Shown here in pieces: positions 15,853-23,384 of a DNA stretch of 26,596 nt (position 1 is its first letter; every line of letters starts with the position of its first letter). The stretch comes from a virus, in IMG/VR virus record IMGVR_UViG_3300042554_001348, positions 1-26,596 of that record. The stretch is one strand, 5' to 3'. Below the pieces are notes generated by a model that saw only the letters and a list, made by a program, of their open reading frames with translations, searched no databases and was not told where the DNA came from. A program made the translations under genes and the position numbers.

Positions 15853-16247
15853 TTAAGGGAGTCCTCCAATTTGTCTTTCCAAGGAGCGATCTTGCGAATC
15901 TTTAGAATCGCACGATCCTTAATATCGACATAGCCGACTAGCGGCGGTGTGATCTTTTGGGCTGCTGCGTCATCGACTAGCGGCTTTGCCCAAGCGTCGT
16001 CTTTGTCAGCGTTGATGTAGCCAGCCAGTTTATTAGCAGCCACAAAATCCGCCGCACTACGGACAGCCAGCGTTTGCTGTACTGTTGCCGAAGTCTTTTC
16101 GTTTACCAGTACAAGGGTTGCCCCTTCAACGCTGCTTGTTTTCTTAAATCCCCAGTTGCCTTTGAAATCCAATGGCAACTTAGGGCCGAGGACAAGCAGC
16201 AAGCCGCCCGCTATCAACAGCGGGGCGGCTAGCTTTCCTATGTCCAT
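15849..16247 (-). CDS. Small membrane protein, unknown
   Basis: A 132-residue protein with an N-terminal hydrophobic segment (residues about 6-22, LAAPLLIAGGLLLVLGPKLP) and a soluble remainder with a mixed pattern, DFKGNWGFKKTSSVEGATLV. It could be anchored with the rest outside, or the start could be an uncleaved signal. It lies in a run of three small membrane genes and overlaps the papain-like peptidase by ATGA. A holin-like or peptidase-partner role is possible but not shown by any motif. No family recognised. Confidence 0.72.
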   Translation of the reverse strand: MDIGKLAAPLLIAGGLLLVLGPKLPLDFKGNWGFKKTSSVEGATLVLVNEKTSATVQQTLAVRSAADFVAANKLAGYINADKDDAWAKPLVDDAAAQKITPPLVGYVDIKDRAILKIRKIAPWKDKLEDSLK

Positions 16248-16249
16248 TG

Positions 16250-16564
16250 CTACACCTTTAGTGAAAACAGTAGCTTAATAATCGATTGCAGCGCATCCGA
16301 GGCGTCCATAGTCGGTGCCGACTCGAAGTATTTGAACAGCGTATCCGCTGCTGCAATAGCATCTTCGCGGCTGACTTGACCTGGAACGACCGGCTGTGCC
16401 TTGTCCTTTTCGGCCTTATCGCTGTCTAACTTATCGAGGAGTTGTTGGAGTGCATCGATGACTCCTGGGGCATTGTCCTTGGTCTTTTTATTGAGCCAAG
16501 ACCAACCGCCCATAACAGCACCGGCAAGAGCCATAAGTGCGCCAAGAATCGTTGATGTATCCAT
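16250..16564 (-). CDS. Small membrane protein, holin-like candidate
   Basis: A 104-residue protein with an N-terminal hydrophobic helix (about residues 6-22, ILGALMALAGAVMGGWSWLN), a charged helical middle (LDKLDSDKAEKDKAQ) and a C-terminal amphipathic helix (DALQSIIKLLFSLKV). Length and layout would suit a holin or holin accessory, but this is only a topology argument. The start overlaps the upstream stop as TAATG. Confidence 0.68.
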   Translation of the reverse strand: MDTSTILGALMALAGAVMGGWSWLNKKTKDNAPGVIDALQQLLDKLDSDKAEKDKAQPVVPGQVSREDAIAAADTLFKYFESAPTMDASDALQSIIKLLFSLKV

Positions 16565-16827
16565 TATTTGTCCTCGTAAACCAAAGCGAGAAGATCGTCG
16601 TCGGACAGGTTTGCGGTTTCCTCGCCCTTACGGCTTCGGAAGAATTTGATAGCGGCCATCACCAATTCGATAATCAAAATGACGGTAGCCGGATCAATGC
16701 CTACTAACTGTTCGTCTTCCTTGAGCGCGGCTTTGATTTGTTCCTCGTCGCCGTTGAATTGGTCACGGTATTTGCGAGCCAATCGAACTGCTAGAAGCCG
16801 CTGAAAAAAGGGAATACGTTCAGCCAT
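16564..16827 (-). CDS. Small membrane protein, unknown
   Basis: An 87-residue protein, MAERIPFFQRLLAVRLARKY, with one hydrophobic or amphipathic segment at about residues 46-64 (PATVILIIELVMAAIKFFRS), flanked by charged text. It starts by TAATG overlap with the gene before it and ends with TAATG overlap with the next. It is one of three consecutive small membrane proteins in front of the peptidase, which may together form a lysis or membrane module. No motif supports a specific function. Confidence 0.66.
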   Translation of the reverse strand: MAERIPFFQRLLAVRLARKYRDQFNGDEEQIKAALKEDEQLVGIDPATVILIIELVMAAIKFFRSRKGEETANLSDDDLLALVYEDK

Positions 16828-17015
16828 TACTCTGCCTTTGCGCCTTTCTTTTTAGGCTCGTCGGCAGCCACAGAATCCTCGACTTTGGCGAACTTTTGGT
16901 CGCCGAATACCGCAACAACGTCGCGGTCTGATTCAAACACTTCGCCTCGTCCTACCACCACTAACGGCTCATTCGAGACAACGTGCGAACCATCCAAAAC
17001 TTTATACTTAGCCAT
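16827..17015 (-). CDS. Short basic-tailed protein after the capsid gene, unknown
   Basis: A 62-residue protein, MAKYKVLDGSHVVSNEPLVV, with a likely small beta domain and a basic C-terminus (EPKKKGAKAE). It has a good ribosome binding site (AGGA 8 bases before ATG at 17015). It is the first gene after the capsid terminator. Similar short proteins downstream of capsid genes are often structural or head-completion proteins, but no family is recognised here. Confidence 0.66.
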   Translation of the reverse strand: MAKYKVLDGSHVVSNEPLVVVGRGEVFESDRDVVAVFGDQKFAKVEDSVAADEPKKKGAKAE

Positions 17016-17038
17016 GCTGCTTTTCCTATGCTCCTCGT

Positions 17039-17082
17039 AAAGAAACCCCGACCATACGCAGGAGCTAGCGATATGGCCGGGG
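17039..17082 (-). terminator. Intrinsic terminator after the major capsid gene
   Basis: Read on the minus strand, CCCCGGCCATA (17082-17072) pairs with TATGGTCGGGG (17056-17046) through 11 bp including one G-U, with a 15-base loop, and is followed by TTTCTTT (17045-17039). It lies between the capsid stop (17116) and the next ATG (17015), so it should reduce transcription of the downstream insert relative to the capsid gene. Confidence 0.88.
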
Positions 17083-17115
17083 TGCAGCGGGTGGTCAAAT
17101 TGTGTGCGTTACAGA

Positions 17116-18168
17116 TTAGACTGAGTAATGCACGATTCCGCAGTTGCCAGCTTGGTCCACCTTCATTTGTGGGACCATCATAGCCATGACTCGGAACTTC
17201 TCCAGCAAGCCGCCGCGCTCTTGCCATTGAACGGTTTGGATGTCCATGCCCATAACCGTCCGAACAGTGCTGGAGTCCTCTTGCACCAAGAGAAGCTGCT
17301 TACCGGTGAGGTAATCGCAAACTTCGACGCTGGAGATTTGAGGGATGTTAGCAATAGCTCGCTCCAACGGGGTTGGATCGTACAAGCTGAATTGCCGCAT
17401 CATGTATTGCAGATACCCGGTCGAGTACCACAACTTGAAAGGTCCGTAACGGAACTTGTCGTAAGCTGCGGAAATCATCGCCAAGACATCGTTATAGGTT
17501 GCAGTTGGCGTCCAACCCCCGCCAGCAGGATCGGTTGCAGATCCAGTGATTCGGCTTGGGAAGTTAATCAACCCGTACAAGGTTGCTCCGCCGAAGGAGA
17601 AGGTACCGAAAGTACCGAGGTGCAACTTTTCAGCTTCCTCAGCAACTTTGATCGCAGCCAATTCCAACATCGACGTATCGAGAGGGGTGTTACCCTTTCG
17701 GCTAGTAGCGAGTTGGCGGCTCGACATGGTGACTTCCTTGCTGATGATCGGCAAAGGAAGGTTGACCAAATCGTAGATTGGGCGATCATTGTCTCCAGGA
17801 GACAAAGCATCCATCGTAACGCGAGCCGCGCTGATGTCGGACTGACGTTCGTATTGGTAAACCGTGGTTCCGAAGCCGTTAGGAATGTCAACCGACAATC
17901 CCGAGCCGCGAAGCCAGTTGACAATCTTGAGCCGCTTGCGAGCAGCCTTGACAACTACATCATCGATTTGCTTCCACTCGTCTTTACGGAGAGTGGCACC
18001 GGCGTTCGTGACAAGTGCCTTAGCACTGCCGTCAGCCTGCTTTACGCTGATATAGGATTTGCCATCATCACCAACGAATGGACGCAGAACACCCATGTCC
18101 CCGTTGGTGGCTAAGAGTTGCGAAGAAATGTTTCCGGTCGCAACGCCGTTGAGGATAAAATCTTCCAT
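17116..18168 (-). CDS. Major capsid protein, HK97-fold type
   Basis: A 350-residue protein, MEDFILNGVATGNISSQLLA, in the head module directly after the decoration-like gene. It has the size of HK97-fold capsid proteins. The text 'VNLPLPIISKEVTMSSRQLA' followed by a long helix with EAEKLHLGTFG matches encapsulin-like capsid relatives in the spine helix region. Later 'LWYSTGYLQYMMRQFS' and 'GMDIQTVQWQERGGLLEKFR' fit the A-domain and the closing strands. Specific family not certain. ATG at 18168 has GGGA about 11 bases upstream. It is followed by a strong terminator, in line with very high expression. No separate scaffold gene is obvious; see the protease gene. Confidence 0.88.
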   Translation of the reverse strand: MEDFILNGVATGNISSQLLATNGDMGVLRPFVGDDGKSYISVKQADGSAKALVTNAGATLRKDEWKQIDDVVVKAARKRLKIVNWLRGSGLSVDIPNGFGTTVYQYERQSDISAARVTMDALSPGDNDRPIYDLVNLPLPIISKEVTMSSRQLATSRKGNTPLDTSMLELAAIKVAEEAEKLHLGTFGTFSFGGATLYGLINFPSRITGSATDPAGGGWTPTATYNDVLAMISAAYDKFRYGPFKLWYSTGYLQYMMRQFSLYDPTPLERAIANIPQISSVEVCDYLTGKQLLLVQEDSSTVRTVMGMDIQTVQWQERGGLLEKFRVMAMMVPQMKVDQAGNCGIVHYSV

Positions 18169-18187
18169 TTCGTTCTTTGTCCCTTGC

Positions 18188-18622
18188 TTAGATGAAGCGA
18201 ACCATGATAAGTTCTTGAGTTGCCACGTTGGAGGCTTCTTCGACGACTGCGAAGACCTTCGACGGGGTGCCCGTGGTTTTGATGAGCGTTCCGTCGCCGC
18301 CGGAGATCAGGAGATCACCGATTGCTACGTTTTCGCTAGCCTTGAGGCGAGCGTATCGCTTTGCACCGGGGATGACCCATTCAGCGTAAACGCGAGTTGC
18401 AGCAGCCGCAGAGTCATCGACTCCGTAGCCTTGCAATGCGTCTTCGTGAAGAATCAAGCTAGCGCCAGCGCCGCCCGAAACATTGTGTACGTTGCATTCG
18501 GTCGCCGAGGTACGACGAACGATCATGCCGGGTTTGAGAGTTGCACCAGAAGCGACCAAGAACTCCTCTTGTACACCGTCTGGGCCAGCCAATCGAATAG
18601 TATCTGCTACTGCAATAGTCAT
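18188..18622 (-). CDS. Head decoration protein-like (DUF2190/gpD-like)
   Basis: A 144-residue protein, beta-rich, with a pattern known from capsid decoration proteins of the DUF2190/gpD kind: an early 'FLVASGATLKPGMIVRR' and later 'ARLKASENVAIGDLLISGGD' with GDG turns. It lies between the protease and the capsid gene, the usual position of decoration or stabilisation proteins. It would bind trimers on the outside of the mature capsid. Start ATG 18622, 6 bases after the protease stop; 19 bases separate it from the capsid ATG. Confidence 0.75.
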   Translation of the reverse strand: MTIAVADTIRLAGPDGVQEEFLVASGATLKPGMIVRRTSATECNVHNVSGGAGASLILHEDALQGYGVDDSAAAATRVYAEWVIPGAKRYARLKASENVAIGDLLISGGDGTLIKTTGTPSKVFAVVEEASNVATQELIMVRFI

Positions 18623-18628
18623 GTTTTC

Positions 18629-19984
18629 TTAGCCTTGTGCCGAGAAAGTGGATGGGGGAAAGAAACCTTCTACAACCGTTGCCTTGTTGGTTACGGGAGC
18701 AGCCGACCCGGCATAGACCGGAGCCTTTTCAGGTTGTGCGACAGGCTCAGCGGCATTAACAGCAAATGCGGCGAGCTTGGTAAGCGAAGCGGTTGGCATC
18801 GCGTTTAGTTCGTCAGCAGAGAAAAGGTTCTTCTCGTTTGCAACGATCTTTTCAACCAATTCTTTGCGGTGGTTGGAGTTGACGGCGAATGCTTCTTCGA
18901 TTTGTGCTTTAACAGCAGCAGGTGCCGATGCCAAAAGTTCGTCGAGATTCTTTGGAGCTTCGTTAGCGACTGGAATTTCGACCGTTACGGTACGCTCCAA
19001 CTTTGCTACCGCCGCTACTTGCTCGTCAGTCATATTAGCAACGAAGTCTTTGTGTTCGTCGCCGAGCGCTTTTACAAGGGCTTCTTTGTTCATGTTGACC
19101 TTCTCATTGGTAACAAGAGGTTTGTAAGATACTTCTCGAACAACTTGTATTCGATTCCCTAATAGTTTAACCGAATCGTTGTCAATAGTAAAATTTTCTT
19201 GAAAATAGTCTTCGCCGATCTCATAAATAACATAGTCAGCGTAGACTTCTTCTACTTCGACCCAGTTTTCCATAGAAATCTGCATTGGGTCTTTGGGGCC
19301 GTAGGCTTCCTTCACGGCGTCCGTTACGTCCTCTACCAAGCTGGAGAGAGATTCTTCGTTGGTAACGAGATTCTTGGACACGGATCGGATATAGCGGGCT
19401 TTGCTAATATCCTCTTGTTTCTTGTTGACTAGCAAACCTGCGCCGTCTGCTAAGCTGCATGCGCCTACGCCGTTGAGAATAACAGCTAGATGGTCTGGGC
19501 GGAAATTCTTGGCTTTTCCTGCGTATTCGCGGCCTTCCCAGACGCCGGATGACATTTCATTGTCAACGAACAAACCAGTAGAAACTTCTACTGGCTGGTT
19601 CTTGTTCATGGCCTCTTTGATGCGCTGGCCGCCGGGCACTACATCCAAACGGCTTTCTTCAAACCATGCTTCAGCCCGAAGTTTCTTGGTTTTGCTGTTC
19701 CAGGAGGCATTTAGAACCATGCCTACGCTGAACTGCTCGATAGCCTCTGGCAAGCAGCCAGAGACTTTAGAACCATCTGGAGATTCTGGGTGCCCAACTG
19801 TGATCGGCTTGTGATTCCAGCCCGTTACAGACTTGGAAATCTCTTTGCCATCGTAGTATAAAGCACCCTGATTGCCTGCGAAAACCCCTTCCAGGATCAT
19901 TACCACAGGCGCTACAAGGTAGTTACGACCTGCGAGTTGCTTTCTTTGAACTTTGCTCGACAGGTTCGCTACTAACTTCTCCAT
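18629..19984 (-). CDS. DUF2213 prohead protease with C-terminal scaffold-like region
   Basis: A 451-residue protein. I chose ATG at 19984, 5 bases after GAGGT; GTG at 19987 would add one residue. The N-terminal about 180 residues resemble the DUF2213 phage protease-like family, with ITVGHPESPD (His65), EVSTGLFVDN (Ser135) and DHLAVILNGV (Asp164-His165), a set compatible with a serine-protease arrangement. Residues about 190-451 are charged and helical, low in hydrophobic content until a Pro/Ala-rich end, as expected for a scaffold. This suggests an encoded protease-scaffold fusion that shapes and then cleaves the prohead. It overlaps the Cys-rich gene by 62 bases. Confidence 0.84.
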   Translation of the reverse strand: MEKLVANLSSKVQRKQLAGRNYLVAPVVMILEGVFAGNQGALYYDGKEISKSVTGWNHKPITVGHPESPDGSKVSGCLPEAIEQFSVGMVLNASWNSKTKKLRAEAWFEESRLDVVPGGQRIKEAMNKNQPVEVSTGLFVDNEMSSGVWEGREYAGKAKNFRPDHLAVILNGVGACSLADGAGLLVNKKQEDISKARYIRSVSKNLVTNEESLSSLVEDVTDAVKEAYGPKDPMQISMENWVEVEEVYADYVIYEIGEDYFQENFTIDNDSVKLLGNRIQVVREVSYKPLVTNEKVNMNKEALVKALGDEHKDFVANMTDEQVAAVAKLERTVTVEIPVANEAPKNLDELLASAPAAVKAQIEEAFAVNSNHRKELVEKIVANEKNLFSADELNAMPTASLTKLAAFAVNAAEPVAQPEKAPVYAGSAAPVTNKATVVEGFFPPSTFSAQG

Positions 19985-20309
19985 CACTTACCTCACTGGG
20001 TTGGCTTTGCGCGACGAATTTATCGCCGATGCAGAAAAACCTTGGGATATGGTAGCCGTATGACATGGCTAGTGGAGCAGACTGCAAATCAAACAAAATG
20101 CTCTTGAGAACGCTCGCCACTTCCTTTGGATTATTATAACTGATGCTGTTGCAATCGCAATTTTCGCAGCAATCGCATTGCTCTTGGCTGCATCCTTGCC
20201 ATTGCGCATCGTGTACGAGCAGCCCAAATTTGTAGGCTGCCATGAGGATGTCTCCGCTTTCGACAGCGGTTGCAAACTCAGCGGCTAGTTCTGGATGGAA
20301 ATTGTTCAT
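19923..20309 (-). CDS. Small Cys-rich protein, unknown
   Basis: A 128-residue protein from ATG 20309 (MNNFHPELAAEFATAVESGD). A longer version begins at TTG 20399 just after the portal stop; its extra 30 residues are basic and have no strong ribosome binding site, so I prefer the ATG. It contains a tight Cys cluster, GCSQEQCDCCENCDCN, that may bind a metal. No family recognised. It overlaps the protease gene by 62 bases, more than other junctions here. The gene stays open and lies between portal and protease, so it is probably real. Role could be packaging or head assembly. Confidence 0.68.
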   Translation of the reverse strand: MNNFHPELAAEFATAVESGDILMAAYKFGLLVHDAQWQGCSQEQCDCCENCDCNSISYNNPKEVASVLKSILFDLQSAPLAMSYGYHIPRFFCIGDKFVAQSQPSEVSDGEVSSEPVEQSSKKATRRS

Positions 20310-20400
20310 TGTGATTATTGGCCTTGTTTTGGAGGTTGTACGACGTTTTGGAGTTGAAAGTGCTTGTTCTATGCTCCAATTATACCGATCTATTCGCAAT

Positions 20401-21909
20401 CTAATTCTTAGGCGGGTTCAAAACTTGCGCAGGCGTTTTGCTCGGATCTTTGGTATCGCCGGGCTTAGGCACTGCTGGAATGCTGGATGGGACGTTGTTT
20501 TGTTGACCTGTCATGCCTTTTGCAAGTTCTTGCAGCACCACGGAAAGCTCGGTACGCTTGGCCTTGGTGATTGCTTCGGCTTCCTCGAACGACAGTTTAA
20601 GGAACTTAGTCAGGAACTCAGGCAATGGAATCAAGGCTTCTGCACCGGCAGTCGCGTAACGGGCCAAGGCTTCGGTGCGTTTCAAGCCGACTTCTGCCTT
20701 TTCCGTTTCGGTCATTTCTGCCAACGGAGTCCATTTTACCCGAATCGACTGCGGTTCGCCGTCTTTCTGCTCAGTTGGCGGCAGCGCGCCATACTGTTGC
20801 AGTCGTTCGATGACTGGGTGGATGATTACCGGGGTGACGAGCATATCGCGCCGTAGGGCGATTTTCTTTGTCCATGCCTTTTCCTCAGCGGACGACATCT
20901 GCATTCCGCTGGTAGATCCCAGCAGTTTGCTGACTGGGATGCCCTTGGTGGTGGAAATAAGCCGTAGGCAGTTATCCACAAACGGCTGGGGATTGGAAAT
21001 CTGTGGTTGTAGGGACTTCATGGACACGCCAACACCGGCGAAATACCGGGACAGCCCTTGTTCCCATTTGAAAATCTCGTCCTTGATTCCCTCGCGGTCA
21101 TCCTCAGTTAGTTCCCCATTTTGAGGATCTACCTCGAAAGAATACCCAGGAAATCCGCCTTTCCAGTACATTTCCCCGGCACCGGCGTTGATTTTTCGCA
21201 GATCGAACAACCGATTGAAGACGTTTTCCATCCGTGGAAAGCCGAAAATCTCGCTTGTGGTGTTACCGACGTCGGCGACATGGACGACTCTTGACCAGTG
21301 GACGGAGATTGTTTCTGTAACCGGGGTGGCGTTGACATCCGTGTAGGACGCAATGGAATCTTGGAAGGTCAAATCGTACAGCACAGGGAGGCCGTAACGG
21401 GGGTTAGCACGATCTGTTTCATACTTGGAGATTCTAGCCGAGGATTCGTCGAAGACGCGATAGTACAGCACTTCTGCTGATCCTGGGGCATCTGCTACGC
21501 CATCCTCAGTGAATCCGGGCGCTGGGGCAGAGAAGTCTTCCCCGTCATCCAATCCGATAAACAGAACACCGTAGCGGCCAATGCCGGAAATCGTGTCAAG
21601 GCGAACCAAATACGAAAATAGTTTTGTGCGGGTGCTGAGTGTTTCTACAGCAGATTCAAACGGGGTTTTCCGTTCTTCGTCCGTTTCGTAAACCATCGGA
21701 TACTCGTTCCAGGATTCTTCTGGTTCGAGGTTTACGACCCTCGCCGCCACATCATTACGGCGGTACATCAGAATGTAGTCGTCAATGGTGATGTTCTTGG
21801 GGTAGCCACACTCCTCGTCAACATCCCTAGAGCCGTAGCGGCCATCCAAGAGATTGTCATAGAAAGAGGCCCTGGACAGCAGAGCGTTGAGGATGAAGTT
21901 GTCTTTCAT
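20401..21909 (-). CDS. Portal protein (DUF1073-like)
   Basis: A 502-residue protein starting at ATG 21909, which overlaps the terminase stop (ATGA). The opening half matches the DUF1073-type phage portal: early text 'DDYILMYRRNDVAARVVNLE' and 'WNEYPMVYE', then 'LVRLDTISGIGRYGVLFIGL', and YYRVFDESSARISKYE. The clip/stem part follows with AGEMYWKGGFPG and SKLLGSTSGMQMSS. The C-terminal part is charged and helical and ends Pro/Lys-rich. It forms the dodecameric DNA channel in the head vertex. Neighbour order terminase-portal-protease-capsid is standard. Confidence 0.9.
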   Translation of the reverse strand: MKDNFILNALLSRASFYDNLLDGRYGSRDVDEECGYPKNITIDDYILMYRRNDVAARVVNLEPEESWNEYPMVYETDEERKTPFESAVETLSTRTKLFSYLVRLDTISGIGRYGVLFIGLDDGEDFSAPAPGFTEDGVADAPGSAEVLYYRVFDESSARISKYETDRANPRYGLPVLYDLTFQDSIASYTDVNATPVTETISVHWSRVVHVADVGNTTSEIFGFPRMENVFNRLFDLRKINAGAGEMYWKGGFPGYSFEVDPQNGELTEDDREGIKDEIFKWEQGLSRYFAGVGVSMKSLQPQISNPQPFVDNCLRLISTTKGIPVSKLLGSTSGMQMSSAEEKAWTKKIALRRDMLVTPVIIHPVIERLQQYGALPPTEQKDGEPQSIRVKWTPLAEMTETEKAEVGLKRTEALARYATAGAEALIPLPEFLTKFLKLSFEEAEAITKAKRTELSVVLQELAKGMTGQQNNVPSSIPAVPKPGDTKDPSKTPAQVLNPPKN

Positions 21910-23324
21910 AGTACACCTAGTCTGGTTTTATTCTTCTCTAGCATAGAAAACGCCCCCGAGGACGCATCTACTTGGTCATCGTGTTTGCCGTTCGGGAAGA
22001 ACGCCAGTTCTTCCAGGTATGCTTTGGTGTATTCCCCTTTGACCATGTAGACGTTGTTAGCGTTTACCTGTACGGAGAACGTATCGGCGCGGATTTCTTT
22101 CTTGCCGGATGCCTTGAATGGCACAACTAGATAGCCGGAAAGCCGCTTTACCGTGTCTTTGGCCGAATCTACTCCAGCCGATCCCGGTTCTTGCTCAATG
22201 CCAATGCGGACAGCTTTACCGTCACGGGCAGCAATGCTTAGGATCTGCCGTTCTCGCTCCTCTGTAGACCATTGGCCCCTGGCTACGTCCAAGATCCAAT
22301 AGCTACCGTCATTGTGCAGACCCATTTTTACGCCTACCGACCAGTCGCCGCCATTCTTGGTGCATGCGCGATCCCAGAATCGGACAATCTTTTTGAACGA
22401 GTCAATTCCTGGTGGATATTCGACAACGTGGATGCGATCCGACTTGAACATACCCCCACCAAGGGGGATAGGATCTTGCAGGATTTGCCCCGCATACCCA
22501 AACTGACCCATTTCCGCCAGCATCCGGTCTAAGATCGGACGGGATAGCCGCACTGGGTCGAATAGACCGTCAATGTACTTATCCCGGAGATAATCCGGCT
22601 TTACTTTAGGTGTGATCTCTCCAGGCAGACAAACGTGCTTCACCCTTTCTGCACCCCGATTTAGATACAACTCCGATGGGTCATTTTGGTGCAATCGCTG
22701 CATCACCACCATCGTAGTCGTAACATCTTTGTCTACCTTACGGGAAGAAATCGTCTCCTTACACCATAAGTTTGCCGTCTCAAGATCCGCCTTAGACCGG
22801 ACTTCTCGCGGATTGATTGGGTCGTCGATTACGATAGCATGCGCGTGCATACCCGTTACCGAGCCTCCAACAGCCACCGCATAGCGGTCGCCGCCCTTGG
22901 TATTTGCCCAATGGCTTTTGCTGTTGGTGTCTTTGGATAGCTGGATTTCGGGGAAAGTACGCTGATACAAGGGACTTTCCACGATTTGCCGCGACTTTCC
23001 CGACAAATCCAGCGCCAATGCGTCCGTGTAAGACGCTCCAATCATCCGTAAATGGGGCATTCGTGTCCACGCCCAGGGAGTCAGCATAACGCTAAAAAGC
23101 GTCGATTTCGTCGTTCCTGGGGCGATATTTACGAGCAAATCGTGAGGATTTGCCTCTCTGCGAAAGATTCGCTCCATTGCGTCTTGAATCTCGTCGCATA
23201 AATACTTAATATGCCAGTTAAATACGGGCGGATCTTTACAGATTGTGTGCCAGAAATGCTTAACGAACTCGTAATACGAGTCGCGGCATACGCTGGCAAG
23301 CAAGCTATAGTATTCTAACTGCAT
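21906..23324 (-). CDS. terL: Terminase large subunit
   Basis: I chose ATG 23324 (472 residues), which follows AAGGA by 10 bases; a GTG at 23330 would sit only 4 bases from the same AAGGA. Walker A: NIAPGTTKST at 66-75; Walker B: AIVIDDPI at 163-170; motif III-like TTTMVVMQRLHQND at 202-215. Nuclease residues: Asp318 in RFWDRA, Glu378 in GIEQEP, and Asp449, 450 and 453 in KHDDQVDASS. So both the ATPase motor and the DNA-cutting domain are complete. It packages DNA through the portal. No small terminase gene is recognised upstream. The start region lies inside an inverted repeat. Confidence 0.95.
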   Translation of the reverse strand: MQLEYYSLLASVCRDSYYEFVKHFWHTICKDPPVFNWHIKYLCDEIQDAMERIFRREANPHDLLVNIAPGTTKSTLFSVMLTPWAWTRMPHLRMIGASYTDALALDLSGKSRQIVESPLYQRTFPEIQLSKDTNSKSHWANTKGGDRYAVAVGGSVTGMHAHAIVIDDPINPREVRSKADLETANLWCKETISSRKVDKDVTTTMVVMQRLHQNDPSELYLNRGAERVKHVCLPGEITPKVKPDYLRDKYIDGLFDPVRLSRPILDRMLAEMGQFGYAGQILQDPIPLGGGMFKSDRIHVVEYPPGIDSFKKIVRFWDRACTKNGGDWSVGVKMGLHNDGSYWILDVARGQWSTEERERQILSIAARDGKAVRIGIEQEPGSAGVDSAKDTVKRLSGYLVVPFKASGKKEIRADTFSVQVNANNVYMVKGEYTKAYLEELAFFPNGKHDDQVDASSGAFSMLEKNKTRLGVL

Positions 23325-23349
23325 AGACACAAAATCCTTATGCAGTTAG
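23315..23349. promoter_or_regulatory. Perfect 11-bp inverted repeat in the divergent gap
   Basis: CTAACTGCATA (23315-23325) pairs with TATGCAGTTAG (23339-23349) across a 13-base spacer. On the minus strand the spacer carries AGGA of the terminase ribosome site, and the ATG falls in the 3' arm. In RNA it could fold into a hairpin hiding the start; in DNA it could be an operator between the two divergent gene series. No clear -10/-35 pair is visible. Confidence 0.65.
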
Positions 23350-23384
23350 GATAGCATCACTGTTACTTATTTTCAAGCAATCCC

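Noticed and set aside
17128-18114. Long plus-strand frame of 328 codons
   Set aside because: It is antisense to the clearly supported capsid gene and has a low-complexity, unfamiliar sequence.
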